A stretch of DNA of 18,776 nucleotides, taken from assembly GCA_900554685.1 (NCBI GenBank), contig USIG01000022.1, positions 1 through 18,776 on the forward strand, given 5' to 3'. The position numbers and the translations under genes are program-made. The notes beneath the pieces are model-generated. The model was not told the origin of the DNA, did not search any database, and worked only from the letters and a program-made list of their open reading frames with translations. Shown in pieces: positions 1 to 6,816 of this stretch. The stretch is from an uncultured Cryptobacterium sp. Lineage in GTDB: Bacteria; Actinomycetota; Coriobacteriia; Coriobacteriales; Eggerthellaceae. Numbering within the stretch: the stretch's first letter is position 1; each line of letters opens with the position of its first letter.

Positions 1-381
1 ATGGCCTTTTTTGTCCATGGTACGAAACTTAACTGCCAGCAATCCTTCGGAGAACTTGGTTGCCATACCGAAAAGTGCAGCAAGCCACATCCAGAACAGA
101 GCGCCGGGACCGCCAGCGACAACAGCAGTTGCAATACCGACAATGTTACCAGTACCAACAGTAGCGGACATTGCCGTGCAAAGAGCACCAAAGCTAGTCA
201 CTTCGCCCTTGCCGTCTTCCTCGTTTTTGAAGGTATACCTCAGTGCTTTGCCAAGGGTGCGGAACTGAAGCCCGCGAAAACGAATGGTGAGGAAAATACC
301 GCCTAAAAGAATTAAGGCGATAAGGGGTGGACCCCAAATAAAAGTATCTATGACACCGAGAATTTCATTAAATGCGTCCAA
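1..381 (-). CDS. AGCS-family sodium:alanine/glycine symporter (3' part outside the window)
   Basis: N-terminal 127 residues of an inner-membrane symporter of the alanine-or-glycine:cation symporter (AGCS) family, which imports small neutral amino acids with Na+. Seen: a first membrane segment around residues 17-32, then the family hallmark region containing TVGTGNIVGIATA followed by GGPGALFWMW, and a loop reading KFRTMDKKGH where the window ends. It is a close paralogue of the gene at 790-2307: residues 12-127 are almost identical, while the first dozen residues differ. I chose the TTG at 379-381 because it aligns with the TTG start of the paralogue and has an AAAGG Shine-Dalgarno six bases upstream; no closer in-frame ATG fits. 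A glycine riboswitch lies about 150 nt upstream, so expression is likely glycine-controlled. Family assignment is firm; the exact substrate (glycine or alanine) is inferred from the riboswitch. Confidence 0.93.
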   Translation of the reverse strand, partial: MDAFNEILGVIDTFIWGPPLIALILLGGIFLTIRFRGLQFRTLGKALRYTFKNEEDGKGEVTSFGALCTAMSATVGTGNIVGIATAVVAGGPGALFWMWLAALFGMATKFSEGLLAVKFRTMDKKGH

Positions 382-414
382 GACAAACCTTTCTTCTTTT
401 TGACCAATAGGCAT

Positions 415-494
415 CCTCAGAGAAAAGTCTTGAAGCGTTGAGGTGACTGAGGTAGTGAAGTAAACCTCCAGGAAATAGATAAAGCATCTGGAGG
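415..494 (-). promoter_or_regulatory. Candidate expression platform of riboswitch 1 (two leader hairpins)
   Basis: Between the aptamer and the start codon the transcript can form two stems: CCTCCAG with CTGGAGG (465-471 with 488-494) and CCTCAG with CTGAGG (415-420 with 447-452). Neither is followed by a U-tract and neither covers the ribosome binding site at 388-396, so the switching mechanism is not obvious. This layout differs from the platform of the paralogous riboswitch. Confidence 0.35.
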
Positions 495-529
495 ATACAG
501 GAAACGAATTGATAAAGACGTTTATAATA

Positions 530-615
530 CTCTGTCCTTTTGCCTGAGAGTTTCGGCTATCGCGGTGGTATAGCCTTGCCCCTTCGGCACCCAGCAAATC
601 TGGGATTCTCCAGAG
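530..615 (-). promoter_or_regulatory. Glycine riboswitch (single aptamer) upstream of first AGCS gene
   Basis: On the minus strand the segment starts with CTCTGGAGAA, contains the highly conserved core GTGCCGAAGGGGCAAG, and ends with AACTCTCAGGCAAAAGGAC then AGAG. These are the P1 strands and conserved core of the glycine (gcvT-type) riboswitch; CTCTGG and the closing CAGAG form P1. Only one classic aptamer is present. It precedes a sodium:amino-acid symporter, a known genomic context for this RNA. The near-identical copy at 2412-2499 supports the call. Whether glycine turns the gene on or off cannot be read from sequence alone. Confidence 0.93.
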
Positions 616-620
616 GCCCC

Positions 621-655
621 ATCCATGTCCAGTTTCGAAACGATTCAAGACACTT
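621..655 (-). promoter_or_regulatory. Conserved stem-loop block 5' of riboswitch 1 (candidate ghost aptamer)
   Basis: These 35 bases are identical to 2505-2539, in the same position just 5' of the second glycine aptamer. On the transcript strand they can fold with outer TGTC/GACA and an inner GTTTCGAAAC palindrome. Flanking sequence further upstream is not conserved between the copies, so the block seems to be under constraint with the aptamer. It may be the vestigial partner ('ghost') helix described for singleton glycine riboswitches, or part of a shared promoter. Confidence 0.5.
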
Positions 656-745
656 CAATGAGGATATTTCGCATTCGTTAGTCTACACGTTGTTTGCTGT
701 TCGCACAGGAATAACTTGTTCAAGGTAACCTAAATTTAAAATTGA

Positions 746-785
746 GCGGTTTTCGGTCGAAGATTGTCGGCTAACGAACAACCGC
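746..785 (-). terminator. Possible weak terminator after the second AGCS gene
   Basis: Just downstream of the stop at 790, the minus strand has GCGGTT pairing with AACCGC across a loop of about 28 nt, followed by TCAATTTTAAATTT. The stem is short and the loop long, so this is only a plausible terminator separating the 790-2307 gene from the next riboswitch unit. Confidence 0.3.
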
Positions 786-789
786 GCCA

Positions 790-2307
790 TTAACCATTGC
801 GCTGAATTTGCTCAACCATCTTTTGATAGGCAGCCTTTTTAGGGGTCTTCCAATCTTCGGAATCATCAGGTCGAGGAGCCATTGCTTTTTCGTTGCCCTT
901 AGCTTCCTTAAGGCGCTTCAGATAATTGTGAGCTTCCTTGGCGGTTACACCGGAAAGGGCAAACAGGGCAATCATATTGGGAACTGCCATGCAAGCATTG
1001 AAAATATCAGCGATAGTCCAAACGGCAGATACCGTCATGTAAGGGCCGATGAATAGGCAGATGATGTAGAGCCAACGATAAATTTTCAGCCCACGAGCAT
1101 TGCGGTTAAAGAAGTATTCGAAGCAGCGCTCGCCATAGTAGTTCCAGCCAAGGATGGTGGTAAAGCCAAACAGTGCCAAGCAGATCATCAAGATGAAGGA
1201 AACAACCTCGGGAGGTAAGAAGGGCAGGCCAGCTTGGAAGGCAGCGCCAGTTACCGCAGCGCCCTCAAGGCCAGGGATGTCATAAGTGCCCGTCATCACG
1301 AGTGCAAGACCGGTCATAGAGCAAATAATAATGGAGTCGATGAAGGTCTGGGTCATGGTGACTAAGCCCTGACGAGCAGGCTCGTTGGTCTTAGCGGCAG
1401 CGGCAGCAATTGGTGCTGAACCCAAGCCTGCTTCGTTTGCGAAAATACCACGCGCCAAACCAAATTGCATTGCGATAAGAATGGCGCCAAACATACCTGC
1501 GCCAAATGCCTGCAAACCAAAAGCATGCTGAACAATAAGGAGCAGCGCGGCGGGAAGCTTATCGATGTTGTAGAAAATAAGGGTAAAGGAGAACACCAAG
1601 AAGATAACCACCATGGCGGGCACGACTTTTTCTGAGAAGGTCGCAATGCGCTTTAAGCCGCCGATAATTACCATACCTGCCAATACTGCGGTAAGAAGGC
1701 CACCGATAACTGTTGCGATGGAAAACTCTCCGCCCAGAATAGTGACGGTATTCGTCATAGCGGGATCGAAGAATCCGGTAACAGCGCTAGAAATAGAGTT
1801 GATCTGCGTAAACGTTCCCATACCAAATAAGGCAACGCACATACCAAAGAACGCGAACGCTTTCGCAAGCCAGCGCCATTTTTGTCCCATACCATTTTCA
1901 ATGTAATAGAAAGGACCGCCCAAAACGTGACCTTTCTTGTCCATAGTACGAAACTTGACTGCCAGCAATCCTTCGGAGAACTTGGTAGCCATGCCAAAGA
2001 TAGCGGCAAGCCACATCCAAAACAGAGCACCAGGACCACCCGCAACAACAGCAGTTGCAATACCGACGATGTTACCAGTACCAACAGTAGCGGACATTGC
2101 TGTGCAAAGAGCGCCAAAGCTAGTTACTTCGCCCTTGCCGTCTTCTTCGTTTTTGAAAGTGTATTTCAAAGCAAGACCGAGGGTGCGAAACTGAAGTCCT
2201 CTTAAGCGAAAGGTAAGAAAAATGCCGCCCAGAAGAATTAAAGCAATAAGAGGCGGACCCCAAATAACGCTGTCAATGGCAGAAAGTATAGCGGTGAATT
2301 CTTCCAA
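790..2307 (-). CDS. AGCS-family sodium:alanine/glycine symporter
   Basis: Complete 505-residue inner-membrane protein of the AGCS family, importing glycine or alanine with a cation. Seen: multiple hydrophobic segments from about residue 16 to 455, the hallmark TVGTGNIVGIATAVVAGG stretch with GGPGALFWMW after it, FGLARGIFANEAGLGSAPI near the middle, FTTILGWNYYGERC late in the protein, and a charged cytosolic tail of about 45 residues rich in Lys and Glu. The start is TTG at 2305-2307, preceded by AAGGG about seven bases upstream; no in-frame ATG precedes it sensibly. It is the full-length paralogue of the truncated gene at 1-381 and has its own glycine riboswitch at 2412-2499, so it forms a separate regulatory unit despite the tandem arrangement. 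Family is firm; substrate follows from the riboswitch and is inference. Confidence 0.95.
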   Translation of the reverse strand: MEEFTAILSAIDSVIWGPPLIALILLGGIFLTFRLRGLQFRTLGLALKYTFKNEEDGKGEVTSFGALCTAMSATVGTGNIVGIATAVVAGGPGALFWMWLAAIFGMATKFSEGLLAVKFRTMDKKGHVLGGPFYYIENGMGQKWRWLAKAFAFFGMCVALFGMGTFTQINSISSAVTGFFDPAMTNTVTILGGEFSIATVIGGLLTAVLAGMVIIGGLKRIATFSEKVVPAMVVIFLVFSFTLIFYNIDKLPAALLLIVQHAFGLQAFGAGMFGAILIAMQFGLARGIFANEAGLGSAPIAAAAAKTNEPARQGLVTMTQTFIDSIIICSMTGLALVMTGTYDIPGLEGAAVTGAAFQAGLPFLPPEVVSFILMICLALFGFTTILGWNYYGERCFEYFFNRNARGLKIYRWLYIICLFIGPYMTVSAVWTIADIFNACMAVPNMIALFALSGVTAKEAHNYLKRLKEAKGNEKAMAPRPDDSEDWKTPKKAAYQKMVEQIQRNG

Positions 2308-2317
2308 AATAAGTCCC

Positions 2318-2397
2318 TTCTTCCGACTGATAGATGCGTCTCAGGCCAAAGGGAGGTGAATCGTGTGATAAAACGGTAGATAAGGAATCCGGAAGAA
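2318..2397 (-). promoter_or_regulatory. Candidate ribosome-binding-site sequestering stem of riboswitch 2
   Basis: On the transcript, TTCTTCCG (2390-2397), which lies about 14 nt after the aptamer, is perfectly complementary to CGGAAGAA (2318-2325), which overlaps the AAGAAGGG ribosome binding site (2315-2322) of the symporter. Formation would hide the binding site, suggesting translational control. No U-rich terminator is visible in this leader. Confidence 0.45.
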
Positions 2398-2411
2398 AAG
2401 TAATAGTTGAA

Positions 2412-2499
2412 CTCTGTCCTTGAGCCTGAGAGTTTCGGCTATCGCAGTGGTATAGCCTTGCCCCTTCGGCACCCGCCTTTAATACGGGATTCTCCAGAG
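2412..2499 (-). promoter_or_regulatory. Glycine riboswitch (single aptamer) upstream of second AGCS gene
   Basis: Minus-strand sequence begins CTCTGGAGAA, contains the conserved core GTGCCGAAGGGGCAAG and ends with AACTCTCAGG and GGACAGAG. Most of the core is identical to the copy at 530-615; differences are concentrated in the variable hairpin loop (AATACGG-type here) and next to P1. It lies 105 nt upstream of the TTG start of the symporter at 790-2307. Confidence 0.93.
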
Positions 2500-2504
2500 A
2501 CCTC

Positions 2505-2539
2505 ATCCATGTCCAGTTTCGAAACGATTCAAGACACTT
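2505..2539 (-). promoter_or_regulatory. Conserved stem-loop block 5' of riboswitch 2 (candidate ghost aptamer)
   Basis: Exact copy of the block at 621-655, again directly 5' of the glycine aptamer, with outer TGTC/GACA arms (2510-2513 and 2533-2536) and the inner GTTTCGAAAC palindrome. Conservation of this block in both units, while sequence further upstream has diverged, argues that it is functional. Confidence 0.5.
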
Positions 2540-2804
2540 TGTTGAGGTGACTTTATTGTGGTGTAGTGTACACCTATGCCAAGCTTTAATTGTTTCGGGT
2601 TGGAAAACAAGGACTTAAATGGAAGTTGTACGGCCAAAATGGCTTTTTCTGCGCCGATCTCTCCTATGTAGGCGCCGTTTACCTCTTCTGGCGGGCTTCT
2701 TTTGGAGCTTGCTTTCTAAAGCCTGAGGTCTGCAGGCACGGTCTGGGGAGCGGTCTGCAGGTACGGTCTGCAAACCGCTCTGCCAAATGTTCTAATCAAA
2801 CGCT
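2540..2804. other. Intergenic stretch between SDR gene and riboswitch 2
   Basis: With the riboswitch leader, this makes about 500 nt without a gene between 2308 and 2804. Besides the repeat at 2727-2770 it holds a hairpin GGTGTA-GTG-TACACC at 2560-2574, lying upstream of the symporter transcript and so a possible operator, and a GCGCC/GGCGC inverted repeat at 2651-2675. Short reading frames here lack ribosome binding sites. I see no convincing promoter hexamers. Confidence 0.4.
2727..2770. repeat. Imperfect 25-bp-period direct repeat
   Basis: The 19-mer GGTCTGCAGGCACGGTCTG at 2727-2745 recurs at 2752-2770 with one change. The second copy sits in an inverted repeat, GAGCGGT (2748-2754) with ACCGCTC (2774-2780). 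No reading frame of interest crosses it. Confidence 0.7.
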
Positions 2805-2819
2805 CTACCAAATAGAGCG
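2791..2819 (-). terminator. Possible terminator overlapping the SDR stop codon
   Basis: Minus strand CGCTCT-ATTTGGT-AGAGCG (2801-2819) overlaps the TAG stop of the SDR gene and is followed by TTTGATT. The 6-bp stem is good but the U-tract is poor. Confidence 0.35.
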
Positions 2820-3638
2820 CGCGCCGTCGACGTACAACGGTGTGCCGTTGACCATATCAGAACAATCGCACGCCAAGAACAAAGCGGCAGCGGCGATATC
2901 CATAGGGTCTCCCACCTTGCGATTGTGGGGAATAGGGTGCGTGATAGCCTCGTAGGCTTTCGGTTTATTGAGGGTGCTTTGCGTCATGTTGGTATCGATG
3001 TATCCGGGACAAATACAGTTGACGCGAATATTGAAACGAGCCCATTCAAACGCCATGCAACGAGTTAACTGTAATACGGCTGCCTTTGCGGAGGCGTAAG
3101 CTGCCATGCGCGTCGAGGCAACGCGGGCGACAACTGAGGCTAAGTTAATGATGTTGCCTTGCTCCTGTTCGATCATGATTTTTGCTACTCGTTGTGACAA
3201 GAAAAATACTGCCTTATAGTCAGTATCTACTACGCGATCGAATTCATCTTCGTCAGTATCTACAATGAGTTGGTCATTGCTGAGTACCACTCCGGCATTA
3301 TTTACCAGTATGTCAATACGACCAAATGCATCCATCGCAGTTTGCACAAGGGCTTCCTGATCTTTAGAAGAGCGAACATCGCAGCGCACGGGGATAACCC
3401 GAATGCCTTGTTCGTTGCCGAATCCCTCAGTAATTTCTTTAGCACGCGCAGAAATTTTTTCTTCATCCATATCGGCGATTACTAGATCGGCGCCATAGGC
3501 TGCGAAGGTACGTGCAATAGCACGACCTATGCCAATTTCGCTGCCAACGCCTGTGATAAGAGCTTTTTTACCAGTTAAATCAAAACGCGGTATGCCCATT
3601 TGCCCTGTAGTGAAAACAGTGTGATCGCTGCCCTTCAT
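2805..3638 (-). CDS. Classical short-chain dehydrogenase/reductase (SDR)
   Basis: 277-residue soluble NAD(P)-dependent oxidoreductase. Rossmann motif TGVGSEIGIG at residues 29-38 (the variant glycine motif with a two-residue insertion), an acidic Asp56 at the end of strand beta-2 that in this family favours NAD(H), NNAG at 113-116, catalytic Ser168, and Tyr181-x-x-x-Lys185 in YASAK. The C-terminus NGTPLYVDGARSIW is typical of the glucose/3-oxoacyl-ACP-reductase-like branch, but the substrate (sugar alcohol, steroid or acyl group) cannot be told. I start at the ATG at 3636-3638 because AGGAGGGG lies directly upstream; an in-frame start eight codons earlier at 3662 would put that site inside the gene. 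It lies downstream of the DHA2-CBS transporter on the same strand but is separated by 265 nt and a strong terminator, so it is probably its own unit. Confidence 0.92.
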   Translation of the reverse strand: MKGSDHTVFTTGQMGIPRFDLTGKKALITGVGSEIGIGRAIARTFAAYGADLVIADMDEEKISARAKEITEGFGNEQGIRVIPVRCDVRSSKDQEALVQTAMDAFGRIDILVNNAGVVLSNDQLIVDTDEDEFDRVVDTDYKAVFFLSQRVAKIMIEQEQGNIINLASVVARVASTRMAAYASAKAAVLQLTRCMAFEWARFNIRVNCICPGYIDTNMTQSTLNKPKAYEAITHPIPHNRKVGDPMDIAAAALFLACDCSDMVNGTPLYVDGARSIW

Positions 3639-3683
3639 AGTTCCCCCTCCTATGAGTAGCAAGATTTATCTCTTTCACTATGA

Positions 3684-3712
3684 TAAAACGAAAAGGCACC
3701 CAAAAGGATGCC
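3684..3712 (-). terminator. Intrinsic terminator upstream of the SDR gene
   Basis: Minus strand GGCATCC-TTTT-GGGTGCC (3695-3712, one G-U pair) followed by TTTTCGTTTT. A well-formed terminator that would end transcripts coming from the DHA2-CBS gene. Its end lies only about 45 nt before the SDR start codon, leaving little room for a promoter after it. Confidence 0.75.
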
Positions 3713-3762
3713 CTGTGTAATTGATTTATTTTGAATATAGGCGCTCTTATTAAGAGGTCGTT

Positions 3763-3779
3763 TTGGCTCTAAGAGCCAA
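3763..3779. other. Perfect 7-bp hairpin in the transporter-SDR gap
   Basis: TTGGCTC-TAA-GAGCCAA with A/T runs on both sides; read on the plus strand it is followed by TTTTG. It could add to transcription termination between the two minus-strand genes or stop antisense transcription. Nothing else gene-like is visible in 3639-3903 apart from the terminator at 3684-3712. Confidence 0.45.
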
Positions 3780-3903
3780 TTTTGAATCTTAAAAGCTGCC
3801 GCAAAAAGCTAATCGCAACCTAAAGCTATAGACCTAGACTCCGGGGCGGCCTCCAGACCGGGGGTTAAGCTGCTGATCCTAAAGATTTGCAGCGTGCCTT
3901 TAC

Positions 3904-5805
3904 CTAGAGACCTTCGCGCTCCAAATACGACTTCATTGCATATTGCGTGATGTCGGAACGGTTGATGACGCCTACTACTTTGCCATGATCAAGCACGGGT
4001 GCTTTTTTCAAGTGGTTATTGCCTAAAACACGGCACACCATGGGGAGGTCGGCATCGATGTTGATGCCAATAGTGTTTCGTGTCGCTATTTCCATAACGT
4101 TGCGGTTCACCAGCGCATCAAGCTTTTCGTCGAATCCAGAATTATCGCGCTGCAATCGCATAATTAAAACAACAGGATCGGTGTACATCTGGCTTTTGTC
4201 GGAAAGCTCGCGCATTACATCGCCATCGGAAATAAAACCAACCGGTTCATTTTTGTCGTTGACGATAGGCATAGCACTTACGTTCTTTTCAACAAACATA
4301 TGAATAGCGTCAAGTACCGTTGCACTTGCGGGAAGAGTGTAAGCGTCGTGACGCATGATGGTCTCCAAAAGCGAAGTTTCGCTGTGACGAGGGACTACGC
4401 TTTCTTCATCGCGCGAAGAGGAAGTGTTCTTCACAAAGATGATGGTCATGATCAAGCCGATGGCGCACAACACGCCCGATACCGCAAACGACACATTGAT
4501 GCCCGTAATGCTTGCATGGATAGAATCCATAGAACCCATGAGTGAAGCAGCCACCAGGGTGTATACCGATACCAAAATTGCGGTACCTAAGGAACCTGAT
4601 ACCTGACGGAAGGTGTTGTTTACCGAGGTACCGTGATTCATAACTTTGTTATCAAGCGCATTCATTGCCCAGGTAGTGATAGGCATATTTACAAGCGAGA
4701 GCGAGAACATACGCAGCGTGTAGAGAACGGTAAGAAATACGACGTCGGTGCTGTCATTTAAGGTGGCGAAAGCAAAGGTGCTTATGACTAAAAGCGTCAT
4801 GCCAACAATACTCAGAACACGTGGACCATGCTTGTCGAACAATCTGCCCGCAATAGGACCCATGATGCCCATGAGAATAGCGCCCGGCATAAGTACCAAG
4901 CCGGATACAGTTGCTGAATATCCCATGAGGGATTGCAGGTAAATAGGCATCAAAATGCCTGCTGAAAGAAGGGATGCCTGCACAAGCATACCGATGATAG
5001 TGCCCATTAAGAATTTGTGATTCTGCAATACGCGTACGTTCAGCATAGGCTTTTCCATGGAAAGCTGACGACGGAAGAAGAAGATAAGAATTATTACACC
5101 AATAATGCTTGCCACAACGGCTTCTACGCTAATGCCTGAAGAACCGATAACACTAAAGCCATAGAGCATAGTTCCGAATCCAAGGGTGGATAAAATCAGC
5201 GATGGCTTATCGAGGGTAACACCTTCGGAGTTAGGCTGCTGTTTCTGTAAAACAAAAGGAGTAATAACTATAACAACAGCAGCGAACAGCGCAATTGCCA
5301 AGAACAAGTCACGCCAGCTGTAATGGTCGATTACCAAACCGGCAACGGTTGGGCCAATAGCAGGACCGAAGGCGATGACAACACCGAACATACCCATTGC
5401 CGTACCGCGGCGCTCAACAGGGAACATAAGCATGAGGACGGTCATAACCATTGGCATAAGAATGCCTGCGCCTGCTGCCTGGGCCAAACGACCGGTTAGC
5501 AGAAGGGGGAAGTTGGGGGCAATGCCGCACAACAAACTGCCTAGGGCAAAAATAGCCATAGAGACAATAAAAAGAGAGCGTGTGGTAAAGCGGTCAATCA
5601 AAAAAGCAGTGATAGGAATCATGATGGCGTTCACAAGCGTAAAGCCTGTCGTAAGCCATTGCGCCGTTGCGGCATCAATGCTCATTTCCGCCATAATCGG
5701 CGGAAGCGCCGGGGTAACAACCGTTTGATTAAGTACCGTAACAAACGCACCTAAAATAAGAACAACTAGCGTAACTTTTTGCTTACTCGTTAAACCCCAG
5801 CCCAT
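3904..5805 (-). CDS. DHA2-family MFS drug efflux transporter with C-terminal CBS pair
   Basis: 633-residue membrane protein. Residues 1 to about 462 form a DHA2 (EmrB/QacA-type, 14-TM) drug:H+ antiporter: TTGFTLVNAIMIPITAFLID near residue 52, GRLAQAAGAGILMP at 105, the antiporter motif C region GPAIGPTVAGLVIDHYSWR at 147-165, and GLVLMPGAILMG near 302. After a charged linker (465-480) come two CBS domains, about 484-537 (SAMPIVNDKNEPVGFISDGD) and 570-627 (KAPVLDHGKVVGVINRSD). CBS pairs bind adenine nucleotides and gate or sense in other transporters, so the pump may respond to energy state (inference). Ordinary EmrB-type pumps stop near 480-510 residues. Start ATG has AAAGG six bases upstream. 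It is divergent from a TetR regulator across an operator-like array, so it is probably its target. Substrate unknown. Confidence 0.93.
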   Translation of the reverse strand: MGWGLTSKQKVTLVVLILGAFVTVLNQTVVTPALPPIMAEMSIDAATAQWLTTGFTLVNAIMIPITAFLIDRFTTRSLFIVSMAIFALGSLLCGIAPNFPLLLTGRLAQAAGAGILMPMVMTVLMLMFPVERRGTAMGMFGVVIAFGPAIGPTVAGLVIDHYSWRDLFLAIALFAAVVIVITPFVLQKQQPNSEGVTLDKPSLILSTLGFGTMLYGFSVIGSSGISVEAVVASIIGVIILIFFFRRQLSMEKPMLNVRVLQNHKFLMGTIIGMLVQASLLSAGILMPIYLQSLMGYSATVSGLVLMPGAILMGIMGPIAGRLFDKHGPRVLSIVGMTLLVISTFAFATLNDSTDVVFLTVLYTLRMFSLSLVNMPITTWAMNALDNKVMNHGTSVNNTFRQVSGSLGTAILVSVYTLVAASLMGSMDSIHASITGINVSFAVSGVLCAIGLIMTIIFVKNTSSSRDEESVVPRHSETSLLETIMRHDAYTLPASATVLDAIHMFVEKNVSAMPIVNDKNEPVGFISDGDVMRELSDKSQMYTDPVVLIMRLQRDNSGFDEKLDALVNRNVMEIATRNTIGINIDADLPMVCRVLGNNHLKKAPVLDHGKVVGVINRSDITQYAMKSYLEREGL

Positions 5806-5852
5806 ATGCGACCTTTCTTTATCATGCTTTATGTGTACTATGCTATTTTGTA

Positions 5853-5895
5853 AGTGATAATATTACACTCAGTGTATTAATATAGTAAGTGTAAT
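5853..5895. promoter_or_regulatory. Operator array between DHA2-CBS gene and tetR
   Basis: Holds a perfect palindrome TACACT-C-AGTGTA at 5864-5876, a further half-site AGTGTAAT at 5888-5895, and an AGTG half-site at 5853 forming an imperfect dyad with the CACT at 5866-5869. Repeated AGTGTA-type half-sites in the gap between a TetR gene and a divergent pump are what autoregulating TetR proteins bind. The site lies about 60 bp from the transporter start and 130 bp from the regulator start. Confidence 0.6.
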
Positions 5896-6006
5896 TTTTG
5901 CGAATATACGTAAATGGCATGTTCGTCACTGTATTTACAAAGTACGTTTACGAAAAATTGTTACTACAGAGCGTCAAAAGACTAAACACTGAAGTGCAGG
6001 GGAAGT

Positions 6007-6750
6007 ATGAGCAAAGAAGATAAAGAGCAAGAACAGCGTTTGAGTGCTGCTGATGTAGTCAGTGGGGATTCAGCCAGTGATGAAAATGCGGGGGAAGGGA
6101 GTAAGAACTCCTCTCCTAAAAAAGGCGCTTCAAAGAAAACTGAAAGCTTTGTGTCTGGCGGTTTGCGCGAAAAGAAAAAAGAACAAACTCGCCAAGCGCT
6201 CGAAAAAGCAATTCTTTGTTTGGTGATCGAAAAAGGCTATGAGGATGTTACGGTTGAAGAAGTATGTAAAAAGGTAGGCATCTCCCGTAAGACATTCTTC
6301 AATTATTTTTCCTCTAAAAGAGCAGCTGTCCTTGGAAGGTCTTACATTCCAAGTAAGGAAATGTTTCTGCTCTCGCTTGAAAACTATCCCGATTCTGACT
6401 ATATCGATGTGATTACGGGATGTATTGAACACGGTTTAACAGCAGAAGATGCTTCTCCTGAGATTAAGGATCTTCGCAAAGCGGCTATGCTTAGCTCTCC
6501 TGAAATCTTTTTCCGCAGCAACAAAAGCTCTTTGGTGTTGCAACCAGCCATTATGGAAGCGCTGCATGCTTACTTTACGGCACATCCCGAAAAGCGCAAA
6601 GCGCCTGAACTTTCCCTTGATGAGGAATGCCTTATTGGCACGTCGGCCATAATTTGTGTGATGCGCTCACATATTATGCTTTCGAGTTTTAAGAACCATC
6701 CTGCACGCATAAGTGAGGCAAGAGAAGTGGTAAAGCGGTATTTATCGTAA
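6007..6750 (+). CDS. TetR/AcrR-family transcriptional regulator
   Basis: 247 residues. A TetR-type helix-turn-helix lies at about residues 60-105: TRQALEKAILCLVIEKGYEDVTVEEV, then VGISRKTFFNYFSSK, matching the family pattern of turn, recognition helix and F-x-Y-F. The C-terminal part (110-247) is the divergent ligand/dimer domain. The first 50 or so residues are an unusual hydrophilic extension rich in Ser, Glu, Lys and Asp; typical TetR proteins begin near the HTH. Start ATG at 6007 has AGGGGAAG just upstream (short spacing). It is divergent from the DHA2-CBS pump and directly upstream, on the same strand, of a second MFS transporter, so it probably represses one or both and itself through the array at 5853-5895. 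Ligand unknown. Confidence 0.93.
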   Translation: MSKEDKEQEQRLSAADVVSGDSASDENAGEGSKNSSPKKGASKKTESFVSGGLREKKKEQTRQALEKAILCLVIEKGYEDVTVEEVCKKVGISRKTFFNYFSSKRAAVLGRSYIPSKEMFLLSLENYPDSDYIDVITGCIEHGLTAEDASPEIKDLRKAAMLSSPEIFFRSNKSSLVLQPAIMEALHAYFTAHPEKRKAPELSLDEECLIGTSAIICVMRSHIMLSSFKNHPARISEAREVVKRYLS

Positions 6751-6816
6751 AAAATTTCAAATTTAGGCAATTAAAGTAAAAATAAGTAAAATAACGAAAC
6801 GGTATTTGTGACGTGT

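Noticed and set aside
540..728. 62-codon plus-strand frame over riboswitch 1
   Set aside because: The sequence is explained by the glycine riboswitch on the other strand.
2641..2658. Plus-strand terminator GGCC-AAAAT-GGCT-TTTT
   Set aside because: Only a four-pair stem with a wobble, and no plus-strand gene upstream to terminate.
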